NCBI GenBank assembly: GCA_902785455.1
Contig: CACZYY010000011.1
Span: 1-47,376, forward strand
Direction: 5' to 3'
DNA: 47,376 nucleotides
DNA from: an uncultured Spirochaetaceae bacterium
GTDB lineage: Bacteria; Spirochaetota; Spirochaetia; Treponematales; Treponemataceae
In this document: one piece after another, positions 40,106 to 47,376 of the stretch
Numbering within the stretch: the stretch's first letter is position 1
How the letters are laid out: each line of letters starts with the position of its first letter
Notes under the pieces: generated by a model
Seen by the model: only the letters and a program-made list of their open reading frames with translations
The model's database searches: none
Told to the model about the DNA's origin: nothing
Program-made: the position numbers and the translations under genes

Positions 40106-41013
40106 AACAGCTCGACGCAAAAAGCAAAAAAACTTTGCCAACGCTCATCATCACGATTATTCTCATCGTTTTCTGTATTTTGTGGACTATCCCGACTCTG
40201 GGAATTCTGGTCACATCATTCAGGACTGCTGATGCGGCTTCTTCGACAGGCTGGTGGACTGCATTCTCAGACTTCAAGAATTTTACGCTCGACAACTACA
40301 ATCAGGTTCTTTTTGGCCAGAGATTCAGTGTCGGAAATGCGACCGGAACTTCAACCGTGCGCGGTGCAACAATGCTCAGTGCATTCCTTTCATCAATCAC
40401 GGTCACTCTTCCTTCTGTAATAATTCCGATTTTGATTGCTGCGGCTGCGGCTTATGGTTTTGCATGGCTCAGTTTCAAGGGGCGGAATATCATGTTTGCG
40501 GCAATTATCGCACTTCTGGTCGTTCCTTTGCAGATTTCTTTGATTCCGATTTTGCGCGATTACAATAAAATCGGCTTGAACGGAAGCTATCTGGGAATCT
40601 GGCTGGCTCACACGGGCTTTGGTCTTCCTCTGGCGACTTACATGATGTATAACTACATTTCAAGCCTGCCACGTTCGATTCTGGAATCTGCTTTTATCGA
40701 CGGTTCAAGTCATTTCACGACTTTTGTCCGCCTGATTCTTCCGCTTTCCGGGCCAGCAATCGCTTCGTTCGCAATCTTCCAGTTCATTTGGGTTTGGAAC
40801 GATATGCTGGTTTCTCTTGTATTCCTTTCGGGAGCCGGGCAGAAACTTCAGGTCGTTACGGTTCGCTTGATGAACATGGCGGGAACACGAGGCACAGACT
40901 GGCACTTGCTTACGGCCGGAGCTTTCGTCTCAATGATTCTTCCTCTATGCGTGTTCCTTGGACTCCAGAAATTCTTCGTCCGTGGTTTGCTCGCAGGTTC
41001 GGTTAAAGGCTAG
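40102..41013 (+). CDS. Sugar ABC transporter permease (AglG/MalG type)
   Basis: Partner permease of 303 aa. It starts with a membrane helix (LPTLIITIILIVFCILWTIPT). The EAA loop is ESAFIDGSSHFTTFVRLILP, in which the usual EAARIDG has become ESAFIDG. It ends KFFVRGLLAGSVKG. The 4-nt overlap couples its translation to the first permease. The ATPase partner is not encoded in the window. Downstream come element H and a terminator, then the sugar-degrading enzymes. Confidence 0.93.
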   Translation: MKQLDAKSKKTLPTLIITIILIVFCILWTIPTLGILVTSFRTADAASSTGWWTAFSDFKNFTLDNYNQVLFGQRFSVGNATGTSTVRGATMLSAFLSSITVTLPSVIIPILIAAAAAYGFAWLSFKGRNIMFAAIIALLVVPLQISLIPILRDYNKIGLNGSYLGIWLAHTGFGLPLATYMMYNYISSLPRSILESAFIDGSSHFTTFVRLILPLSGPAIASFAIFQFIWVWNDMLVSLVFLSGAGQKLQVVTVRLMNMAGTRGTDWHLLTAGAFVSMILPLCVFLGLQKFFVRGLLAGSVKG

Positions 41014-41100
41014 CGACATCCATGTCGTGACAAGAATTTCAGGTCTCTTTGGACCTGAAATTCTTGCGGTCAATTTGCTTTCCGCCGCATCCGTGCGGCA
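41012..41100 (+). repeat. Hairpin element H, copy 2, upstream of the GH13 gene
   Basis: CGACAT-CC-ATGTCG (41014-41027), then CAAGAATTTCAGGTC paired with its complement (41031-41066), then GCCGCA-TCCG-TGCGGC (41084-41099). Order and linkers (CTTGCGG, TTGC, CCGTGC) match the pgk leader copy, while stem sequences differ. Confidence 0.75.
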
Positions 41101-41110
41101 GATTTTTTTA
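41084..41110 (+). terminator. Terminator-like hairpin before the GH13 gene
   Basis: GCCGCA-TCCG-TGCGGC followed by AGATTTTTTT. It could end the permease transcript or attenuate read-through into the enzyme genes. It is also the last hairpin of element H copy 2. Confidence 0.6.
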
Positions 41111-41129
41111 CAAGAAAGGCTTTCATTGT

Positions 41130-42953
41130 ATGTATCAGAAACAACTTGAACAGAATATGGGCGCACTTACGGCCCGATTGTATGAATTGTATGGTTCTCG
41201 CTGGGATTTTTACCAGATTCTAGAGCGGCTTGAAGCGATTATGAAGAAAGCTTCGGCTCAACGGCAGACCGGATATCTCCATGATGCTGACGAAGAATCT
41301 ATTGGCTCTCAGAATGGCAAAACTCCGTGGTACTTGAATCAGAAAACTGTGGGCATGATGCTTTACGTCGATTTGTTTGCCGGAAATCTCCGCGGGCTTA
41401 TCGAAAAAATTCCTTATCTCAAAGATTTGGGCGTGAATTATGTGCATCTCATGCCGCTTTTTGACTGCCCGAAAGGTGAGAACGATGGCGGTTATGCGAT
41501 TTCTTCTTATCGAAAGGTTCAGCCACGGCTCGGCACAATCGAGGACTTGAAGAGCGTTGCCGAAGAATTCCACAAGAATGGAATCCGGCTCGTGCTTGAC
41601 TTCGTGTTCAATCACACGAGCGATGAGCATGAATGGGCAAAAAAGGCCCGCAAAGGCGACCCCAAGTTCAAGAATTTCTATTACATGTACAAAGACAAAG
41701 CCGAAGTGGACAGCTGGAACGCCACTTTGCGCGAAATTTTCCCAACCGTTCGCCGCGGTTCTTTCACTTACCTCAAAGAGCTTGACGAATGGGTGTGGAC
41801 GACCTTCAATTCGTTCCAGTGGGATTTGAATTATTCTAATCCAGAAGTTTTCCTTGCGATGGTCGAGGAAATGCTTTTTATTGCAAATCTAGGCGTTGAC
41901 GTGCTACGTCTTGATGCGCTTGCATTTGTCTGGAAGCAGAAAGGCACTGTTTGCGAAAGTTTGCCAAAGGCGCACACGCTGATTCAGGCCTTTCAGTATG
42001 TTGCGGCGATTGCCTGCCCGAGCTTACAGTTCAAGAGCGAGGCAATCGTTCACCCGGACGAAGTGATTAAATACATCAACGGCTCGGAATGTCATTTGAG
42101 CTACAATCCGCTCCAGATGGCTCTTTTCTGGTCAACAGTTGCCACACGCGACACAAGGCTTCTCACAATTTCTCTAAAAAATCGCTGGCATGTTCCTCAG
42201 AATTGCGCATGGGTCAATTATATCCGATGTCACGACGACATTGGCTGGACTTTCAGCGACGAGGATGCAGCTTGGCTGGGAATTAACGGCTTCAATCACA
42301 GACAGTTTTTGAACCGCTTCTTCACAGGCCGCTTTGAAGGAAGTTTTGCAACAGGTGAGCCTTTCCAGCTCAATCCGAGCACAGGGGACTGCCGAATCTG
42401 CGGAACAATGGCGAGCCTCGCGGGCTTGGAGCAGGCAGAAAAACTCAACAATGAGGAACTTCGTCGCATGGCTGTGAGCCGGATGAAGATGATGTATGCC
42501 GTTCAGATGGCTTTGCCTGGTGTTCCTCTTTTGTATGCAGGCGATGAAAAGGCTTTGCTCAACGATTATTCTTACCGCGACGACAAAAGCAAAAAAGAAG
42601 ACAGCCGCTGGGTTCACAGAATCAAGACGGACTGGAGCGGAAAGAGCAAATACAAGTCGCAGAAAATGGTCGCGGATTTCGTAAAGAAAGTGATTGCCTT
42701 GCGAAAAGGCGAAGAAATGCTCGGCGGAAGCGAAATCTTCTTCTACGATATTCAGGACAGCCGTGTTTTTGCTTTCCGAAGGGGAACGATCCATGTCGTG
42801 GCAAATTTCAGCGACAGTCCGGCAGAGTTCATGATTGACGCATGGAGCGAAAACAGCACGGACTTGCTAACAGGGCGGAATTTCTGGAATCACCAGAAGC
42901 AGCTGCTCGCGCCTTATGAAGTCAGATGGCTCAAAGAGAAAATTGAAAACTGA
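41130..42953 (+). CDS. GH13 alpha-glucosyl-transferring enzyme, amylosucrase-like (subfamily 4)
   Basis: Alpha-amylase-superfamily enzyme of 607 aa. Landmarks are YVHLMPLFDCPKGENDGGYAI, LVLDFVFNHTSDEH, the nucleophile Asp262 in DVLRLDALAF, acid/base Glu304 in FKSEAIVHP, and His368-Asp369 in YIRCHDDIGW. The helical N-terminal ~100 residues and the CHDDIGW motif fit amylosucrase and sucrose hydrolase. The reaction would split sucrose, with transfer of glucose to a glucan (amylosucrase) or to water. No signal peptide; cytoplasmic. The frame is open to 41049, but that extension translates the terminator hairpin; the ATG at 41130 has AGAAAGG upstream. The downstream fructokinase fits fructose release. 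Exact specificity is not proven. Confidence 0.85.
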   Translation: MYQKQLEQNMGALTARLYELYGSRWDFYQILERLEAIMKKASAQRQTGYLHDADEESIGSQNGKTPWYLNQKTVGMMLYVDLFAGNLRGLIEKIPYLKDLGVNYVHLMPLFDCPKGENDGGYAISSYRKVQPRLGTIEDLKSVAEEFHKNGIRLVLDFVFNHTSDEHEWAKKARKGDPKFKNFYYMYKDKAEVDSWNATLREIFPTVRRGSFTYLKELDEWVWTTFNSFQWDLNYSNPEVFLAMVEEMLFIANLGVDVLRLDALAFVWKQKGTVCESLPKAHTLIQAFQYVAAIACPSLQFKSEAIVHPDEVIKYINGSECHLSYNPLQMALFWSTVATRDTRLLTISLKNRWHVPQNCAWVNYIRCHDDIGWTFSDEDAAWLGINGFNHRQFLNRFFTGRFEGSFATGEPFQLNPSTGDCRICGTMASLAGLEQAEKLNNEELRRMAVSRMKMMYAVQMALPGVPLLYAGDEKALLNDYSYRDDKSKKEDSRWVHRIKTDWSGKSKYKSQKMVADFVKKVIALRKGEEMLGGSEIFFYDIQDSRVFAFRRGTIHVVANFSDSPAEFMIDAWSENSTDLLTGRNFWNHQKQLLAPYEVRWLKEKIEN

Positions 42954-42957
42954 AAAA

Positions 42958-43029
42958 TAAACCACAGATGTCACAGATTACACAGATGAAAAATATAAAA
43001 TCTGTGACATCTGTGTAATCTGTGGTTTA
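42958..43029. repeat. Palindromic element D (CACAGAT family)
   Basis: TAAACCACAGAT at the left and ATCTGTGGTTTA at the right enclose three CACAGAT units against three ATCTGTG units. It occupies the GH13-GH65 gap almost completely. Confidence 0.88.
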
Positions 43030-43046
43030 AAACATTGGGAGATTTT

Positions 43047-45989
43047 ATGACTTTTTCGACTACGAAATTTGGCGGTAACGACACTGCCCGAAACGAAACA
43101 TTGTTTACGACTGGAAACGGAAATCTTGGATTCCGTGGAGATACGGAAGAAAAAGCTGGTACGCACCACAAAGGAACTTACATCAACGGTTTTTATGACT
43201 CTGAGCCGATTCAATATGGTGAGACCGCTTACGGTTATGCAAAAAATCACGAGACAATCTTAAATCTTCCTGACCCAAAGCGGATTGAACTTCGCGTTGA
43301 CAAAAAAGTATTCGGTTTGGGTGAGAATGTCACTTCATTCAAACTGGAACTTGACGAAGAAAAAGGAATCCTCATGCGTTACACTGACTGGAAGAACGGC
43401 GATTCTTCTGTGAGCCTGGTGAGCGAGAGGCTTGTTTCCTTTGCACACGAAAATTGTGCCGTAATCCGCTATACGGTCACGAACACCTCTGAAAAAGACG
43501 AAAAAATTGCTGTGGCAACATGCATCGACACCGAGACCGGGAATATTCTTGCAGAGGAAGATCCTCGAATCGGGGCGAAGTTTAAGCATGTTCCTCTTGT
43601 AATTGATGAAGTATATAAATTTGAACGACTTTCTTTTATTGCTCACACAGAGAATTCCGGTCTTCTTTTGGCTGGCTGTACAATTGACAATCTTGAAGTT
43701 GACGGTGAGCGTGTTAAATGGCAGGGCGGTGGAGCCAGTCTGGTTCCCGGAATTTCACTTTTTATCCCTTCTTACGGATCTGAGTTCACTCTTCCAAAAG
43801 GCAAATCATTTACTCTCACGAAATTCATCACTTATTGTCATGCCAAAGAAAATGAAATTACGCTCGAAAACCTCCATGAGAACTCTTTAAAAGAATGTAG
43901 CGAGTTTGCTTCTCTGGGATTTGAAAAAATTGCAAAAGAACAGGCTGATTTCCTTGCAGACTTCTGGAAGACAGCCGCTATTAATATAGAAGAAAATGAA
44001 TCAGAAACATCGGATTCGCCTAAGTCATCACTCGAAGAAGCCCTTCATTTCAATCTTTTCCATCTCTTGCAGAGCGCAGGACGGAACGGAAAAGTCAGCA
44101 TTGCGGCAAAAGGCTTGACCAGCGAAGGCTACGAAGGTCACTTCTTCTGGGATACCGAAAGCTATGTCTGCCCGGTTTTCACTTACACGGCTCCAAAGGT
44201 CGCAAAAAAATTACTTGAATACCGCTCTTCAATTCTGGAAAATGCAAAGGAACGTGCCAAAATCATGAGTCTCAGAGGAGCTCTTTATCCCTGGCGGACA
44301 ATTTCCGGCGAGGAGACAAGCGCGTACTTCCCGGCAGGAACGGCACAGTATCACATCAATGCGGACATAATTTTTGCCCTCAACAGATTCTTGAATGCTC
44401 ACGAAAACGACCTGGGCTTCGACAAAAAGGCTGTCGAAGAAATGTCTGCTGAGACTGCAAGAATGTGGGCTTCTCTCGGAAGTTTTGCTCCGAGCAAGGG
44501 CGGCAAATTCGTAATCAACGATGTCACAGGCCCGGACGAATACACCGCAATCGTAAACAACAACGCTTTCACAAATCTCATGGCACGAGAGAATCTTGAA
44601 ATCTCAGCAAAAAGAGCAGGGGCGGGCGCAACTGAGTCCGAAAAGAGCGAGTGGAATCATATTGCCCAGAACATGTACATTCCGTTTGACAAGGAGCACG
44701 GCATTTATCCTCAGGACGACAGTTTTATGGACAAGGCAGACTGGGATTTTGAGCACACACCGCGCTCAAAATATCCGCTTTTGCTCCATTATCATCCGCT
44801 CGTAATTTACCGTCATCGTGTCCTTAAGCAGCCTGATTTAGTACTTGCACAGTTCTTGCTCAGTCGAAGATTCACGCTTGCCGAGAAAATCCGTAATTTT
44901 GACTTTTACGAAAAATACACCACGGGCGACTCGTCTCTTTCTCACTGCATCATGAGCATTATGGCCGCTCAGACCGGCAACGACGAAAAAGCACTTGATT
45001 ACTTCAACAAGACTGTGCGAATGGACATTGATGACGTGAATGGAAACAGCCGCGACGGAATTCACACAGCCTGCATGGCTGGAAGCTGGATGAGCGTGGT
45101 CTACGGATTCGCGGGCTTTGAGGATTATGGCGGAGAATATTCTTTTAATCCTCATTTGCCAAAAGAATGGAAAAAACTTTCTTTCTCACTGGCGATTCAC
45201 GGCTCGATTCTCGATGTCACGCTCTCTCAGTCCCAGGCCATTTATTCTTTGCGTGAGGGAAGCTCTCTTGAACTTTCTCATCGTAACGAAAAATTCACTT
45301 TGAAAGCCGGGGAGAAAAAATCATTCCCGCTCAAACAAAAACTCGGTGCGGTTCTTTTTGACTTGGACGGCGTTGTTACGGATACAGCTCCGCTTCATTT
45401 TAAGGCATGGAAAGCTATGGCCGAAGAAGAGGGCTTGAAGTTTGACGAGAACATGAACAAAAAACTTTTGGGAATTTCAAGGGAAGCTTCGCTTGAAGTG
45501 ATTCTCAAAGAAAACGGAGTTGAATGGACTTCGGAGAAAAAAGCTCTCTGGTGCATGAAGAAAAACGAGATTTACAAAAAATTCCTCGAAAGTCTTTCTG
45601 AAAAGGATATTCTTCCGGGAATTAAAAAACTGCTCGAAGATTTGAAATCGCACGGAATCAAAGCCGCGCTCGCTTCAAGCAGCAAAAATGCACCCGCAAT
45701 TCTGGAACGGCTTGGAATCAGTGAATATTTCTGTGCGATAGCCGATGCCGCAAAAGTTCAGAAAGCAAAGCCTGAGCCGGATTTGTTCCTCGAAGCCGCC
45801 GAAAAATGCGGTGTCTGGTACACGGATTGCGTTGGCGTAGAGGATGCTGCGTCCGGGGTCAAGGCAATCAAAAAGGCCGGAATGAAGGCTGTCGCTATTG
45901 AAAGTACGGTCAAGCTGCCAGATGCGGACTTACGATTGGCTTCGACTGCGGAATTGAGTTTTGAGAAATTGGAGAAATTGTTTTTCTGA
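43047..45989 (+). CDS. GH65 disaccharide phosphorylase fused to beta-phosphoglucomutase
   Basis: Two-domain enzyme of 980 aa. Residues ~1-760 are a GH65 phosphorylase: N-terminal beta-sandwich (GNGNLGFRGD), (alpha/alpha)6 barrel with GHFFWDTESYVCPVF, and the predicted general acid Glu498 in NDVTGPDEYTAIVNN. Residues ~768-980 are a HAD phosphatase-like beta-phosphoglucomutase: the aspartate nucleophile motif is AVLFDLDGVVTDTAPLH, followed by LASSSKNAPAILERL and KPEPDLFLEAAEK. The fusion would phosphorolyse an alpha-glucosyl disaccharide to beta-glucose-1-P plus sugar and convert it to glucose-6-P. The linkage (maltose, trehalose, kojibiose, nigerose) cannot be read by eye. GGGAG precedes the ATG at 43047. 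The stop codon overlaps element E. Confidence 0.93.
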   Translation: MTFSTTKFGGNDTARNETLFTTGNGNLGFRGDTEEKAGTHHKGTYINGFYDSEPIQYGETAYGYAKNHETILNLPDPKRIELRVDKKVFGLGENVTSFKLELDEEKGILMRYTDWKNGDSSVSLVSERLVSFAHENCAVIRYTVTNTSEKDEKIAVATCIDTETGNILAEEDPRIGAKFKHVPLVIDEVYKFERLSFIAHTENSGLLLAGCTIDNLEVDGERVKWQGGGASLVPGISLFIPSYGSEFTLPKGKSFTLTKFITYCHAKENEITLENLHENSLKECSEFASLGFEKIAKEQADFLADFWKTAAINIEENESETSDSPKSSLEEALHFNLFHLLQSAGRNGKVSIAAKGLTSEGYEGHFFWDTESYVCPVFTYTAPKVAKKLLEYRSSILENAKERAKIMSLRGALYPWRTISGEETSAYFPAGTAQYHINADIIFALNRFLNAHENDLGFDKKAVEEMSAETARMWASLGSFAPSKGGKFVINDVTGPDEYTAIVNNNAFTNLMARENLEISAKRAGAGATESEKSEWNHIAQNMYIPFDKEHGIYPQDDSFMDKADWDFEHTPRSKYPLLLHYHPLVIYRHRVLKQPDLVLAQFLLSRRFTLAEKIRNFDFYEKYTTGDSSLSHCIMSIMAAQTGNDEKALDYFNKTVRMDIDDVNGNSRDGIHTACMAGSWMSVVYGFAGFEDYGGEYSFNPHLPKEWKKLSFSLAIHGSILDVTLSQSQAIYSLREGSSLELSHRNEKFTLKAGEKKSFPLKQKLGAVLFDLDGVVTDTAPLHFKAWKAMAEEEGLKFDENMNKKLLGISREASLEVILKENGVEWTSEKKALWCMKKNEIYKKFLESLSEKDILPGIKKLLEDLKSHGIKAALASSSKNAPAILERLGISEYFCAIADAAKVQKAKPEPDLFLEAAEKCGVWYTDCVGVEDAASGVKAIKKAGMKAVAIESTVKLPDADLRLASTAELSFEKLEKLFF

Positions 45990-46107
45990 CGCAGGTAAAC
46001 GCAGATAAACGTAGATTTTATATTTCGCATGTGAAAAACTTTCGTATTTCGCAGGCGATTTCCATTTATCAAAATACTATCCGCGTGCATCTGCGTGAAT
46101 CCGCGTC
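45988..46107. repeat. Palindromic element E (CGCAGAT family)
   Basis: GACGCAGGTAAACGCAGAT at the left and ATCTGCGTGAATCCGCGTC at the right. A central section has its own pair of TTTCGCA segments and may be a second element. It begins inside the GH65 stop codon and ends 18 bp before the fructokinase start. Confidence 0.85.
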
Positions 46108-46125
46108 AAAATTTTGGAGAACTTT

Positions 46126-47091
46126 ATGAAAAAATACGATGTTGTTGCTCTTGGTGAGATTTTGATTGATTTTACTTTCGCAGGCACAAATGCCGACGGC
46201 AAAAAACTTTATGAAGAAAATCCCGGCGGAGCTCCTGCAAACTGCGTCAGTGCCGTAGCCAAACTCGGCGGCAAGGGGGCTTTCATCGGTATGACAGGCC
46301 GCGACAGCTTTGGCGAGGATGTGCGCAAGGTGCTTTCAGAAATCCATGTCGACACGAGCGGAATGCGCTACTGCGACAGCCAGCACACAACCCTTGCATT
46401 CGTGAGCCTTGACCCAAGCGGAGAGAGACATTTTTCCTTTTGCAGAAATCCGGGCGCGGACACTCAGCTTGCTCCAAAAGACCTGGACGAAGAAATGCTC
46501 AAAAACGCACGGATTTTCCATGTCGGCTCACTTTCGCTCACTGATGAGCCTGCAAAATCGGCAACCCTCAAAGCAATCGACATCGTAAAAAAGTCCGGCG
46601 GTCTTGTTTCCTATGACCCAAATTACCGCGCAAATTTGTGGAAGGGCAGGACGGATGCTATTGATTTGATGAAAAGCCTTTTCCCGCTTGCCGACACAGT
46701 TAAGGTGAGTGACGAAGAGCTTGCCCTTCTTTTTGGCTCTGAGACAAGTGCCGAAGAGGGCGGAAACAAAATCCTTGACCTGGGGCCAAGCCTCGCGATG
46801 ATAACTTTGGGGCCAAAAGGCGTTTACTATGCCGCAAAATTGCCGGACGGAAGCCGAGTCAGCGGAACCGTGGGCTGTAAGAGCGTTAAAGTTGTGGACA
46901 CAACTGGAGCGGGAGACAGCTTCACAGGCGGTATGCTCTATCGCCTCACACGCCGCGAAAATCCGCTTGCCTTCACAAAGGAAGATCTTGAAAAAGATTT
47001 GAACTTTGCGAACACCGTGGCTTCAATCTGCGTGACCCGCCGTGGCGCAATCCCGGCTCTTCCGACACTGGAAGAAGTGGAGAAGTTCTAG
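46126..47091 (+). CDS. PfkB-family carbohydrate kinase (fructokinase)
   Basis: Ribokinase-family sugar kinase of 321 aa. It starts with the family strand DVVALGEILIDFTFAG and the substrate loop GGAPANCVSAVAKLGGKGAFIG. The C-terminal signature VDTTGAGDSFTGGMLYRL contains the anion hole and the catalytic Asp in GAGDSF. Context (amylosucrase-like enzyme upstream, SBP and permeases) argues for fructose phosphorylation to fructose-6-P. The ATG at 46126 has TTGGAGA upstream, which decides it against an in-frame TTG four codons earlier. It is the last gene of the sugar locus; element A copy 3 follows. Confidence 0.92.
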   Translation: MKKYDVVALGEILIDFTFAGTNADGKKLYEENPGGAPANCVSAVAKLGGKGAFIGMTGRDSFGEDVRKVLSEIHVDTSGMRYCDSQHTTLAFVSLDPSGERHFSFCRNPGADTQLAPKDLDEEMLKNARIFHVGSLSLTDEPAKSATLKAIDIVKKSGGLVSYDPNYRANLWKGRTDAIDLMKSLFPLADTVKVSDEELALLFGSETSAEEGGNKILDLGPSLAMITLGPKGVYYAAKLPDGSRVSGTVGCKSVKVVDTTGAGDSFTGGMLYRLTRRENPLAFTKEDLEKDLNFANTVASICVTRRGAIPALPTLEEVEKF

Positions 47092-47093
47092 CA

Positions 47094-47173
47094 GGGGTTG
47101 CGGGCGGCGTTTGAGCCCGCAGAGGGGGTAGCGGAAAACGCAAAGCGGTTGGAGTGAGGGGGAGACTTCCCCC
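47094..47173 (+). repeat. Palindromic element A, copy 3
   Basis: GGGGTTGCGGG...CCCGCAGAGG, then AACGCAAAGCGGTT, then GGGGGA-GACT-TCCCCC (47158-47173). It matches the reverse complement of 8977-9035 closely and 33540-33613 in layout. Confidence 0.85.
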
Positions 47174-47222
47174 AAAAAACTTTTCGTTTTCAATTCTCAA
47201 TTCTTTCTGCTACAATCTCCAC

Positions 47223-47376
47223 ATGACTAAAAATTCTAACCTCATTGGGCTTTTCTTTGCTTCAGTTTCTATTTTTCTTTGGGGAATCACTTTCGTATGT
47301 ACGAAATATCTTCTTCGCTCGTTTTCATCTTATGAAATCCTTCTGCTGAGATTTGTGCTCGCTTATCTGGCTTTGT
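47223..47376 (+). CDS. DMT/EamA-family permease (N-terminal part)
   Basis: Start of a drug/metabolite-type transporter. The 51 visible residues contain a membrane helix (LIGLFFASVSIFLWGITFV) and the EamA-like run CTKYLLRSFSSYEILLLRFVLAYLAL, where the second helix begins. The rest lies outside the window. No Shine-Dalgarno is visible; TACAAT ends 6 nt before the ATG, so the transcript may be leaderless. Substrate unknown. Confidence 0.8.
   Translation, partial: MTKNSNLIGLFFASVSIFLWGITFVCTKYLLRSFSSYEILLLRFVLAYLAL

Noticed and set aside
41049-41129. 27-residue N-terminal extension of the GH13 enzyme
   Set aside because: It would translate element H and the terminator; the ATG at 41130 has its own ribosome-binding site.
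41130-42953. Sucrose phosphorylase (GH13 subfamily 18)
   Set aside because: The helical N-terminal ~100 residues and the CHDDIGW motif fit the amylosucrase group better; substrate remains open.

Overview
The window reads as chromosome of a saccharolytic, host- or gut-associated spirochaete, most likely a Treponema. This rests on a bacterial operon for an archaeal-type V/A-ATPase, two carbohydrate ABC systems that carry permeases but no ATPase gene, spirochaete-like lipoproteins, and a dense population of palindromic intergenic repeats. The assignment is inference from gene content; no rRNA or tRNA gene is present to settle it.

Layout. (1) 1-6223: the 5' end of gap, then a beta-glucoside-type locus: a circularly permuted GH3 beta-glucosidase and an AraC regulator on the minus strand, and a divergent two-permease ABC operon behind a strong promoter and a perfect 22-bp LacI-type operator. 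The solute-binding protein expected first in that operon is missing; a 33-codon signal-peptide-like ORF remains. (2) 6262-10148: a membrane-anchored propeller-like protein and a lipoprotein. (3) 10183-22095: a minus-strand accessory island. Its left half holds an AAA+ ATPase, two ankyrin or conserved small proteins, a dead DnaQ-type exonuclease gene and two small membrane proteins; three copies of a ~60-bp repeat punctuate the genes. Its right half holds a P-loop ATPase with a winged-helix-like tail and a tight three-gene cassette (unknown 718 aa, unknown 254 aa, and a 1037-aa P-loop NTPase with a C-terminal ankyrin array). The cassette resembles NLR/STAND-style conflict systems and is the best candidate here for an undescribed system. 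(4) 22260-25907: a radical SAM protein carrying a palindromic element in frame, then pgk and convergent tpiA. (5) 26102-35730: secG, a PTS IIA-like protein and a nine-gene V/A-ATPase operon (G/H-C-I-K-F-E-A-B-D) whose three wide intercistronic gaps are filled with palindromic elements. (6) 35875-47091: a universal stress protein, then a complete disaccharide locus: LacI regulator, lipoprotein SBP, two permeases, GH13 amylosucrase-like enzyme, GH65 phosphorylase fused to beta-phosphoglucomutase, and PfkB fructokinase. (7) From 47223, the start of a DMT-family permease.

The sugar locus makes sense as one pathway. A disaccharide is imported, GH13 and GH65 split it, the mutase turns beta-glucose-1-P into glucose-6-P, the kinase phosphorylates fructose, and the products enter glycolysis, three of whose genes (gap, pgk, tpiA) lie in this window.

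Repeats are a main feature. At least eight palindromic families are visible. In three of them the copies differ in stem sequence but keep the pairing, which points to selection on folded structure.
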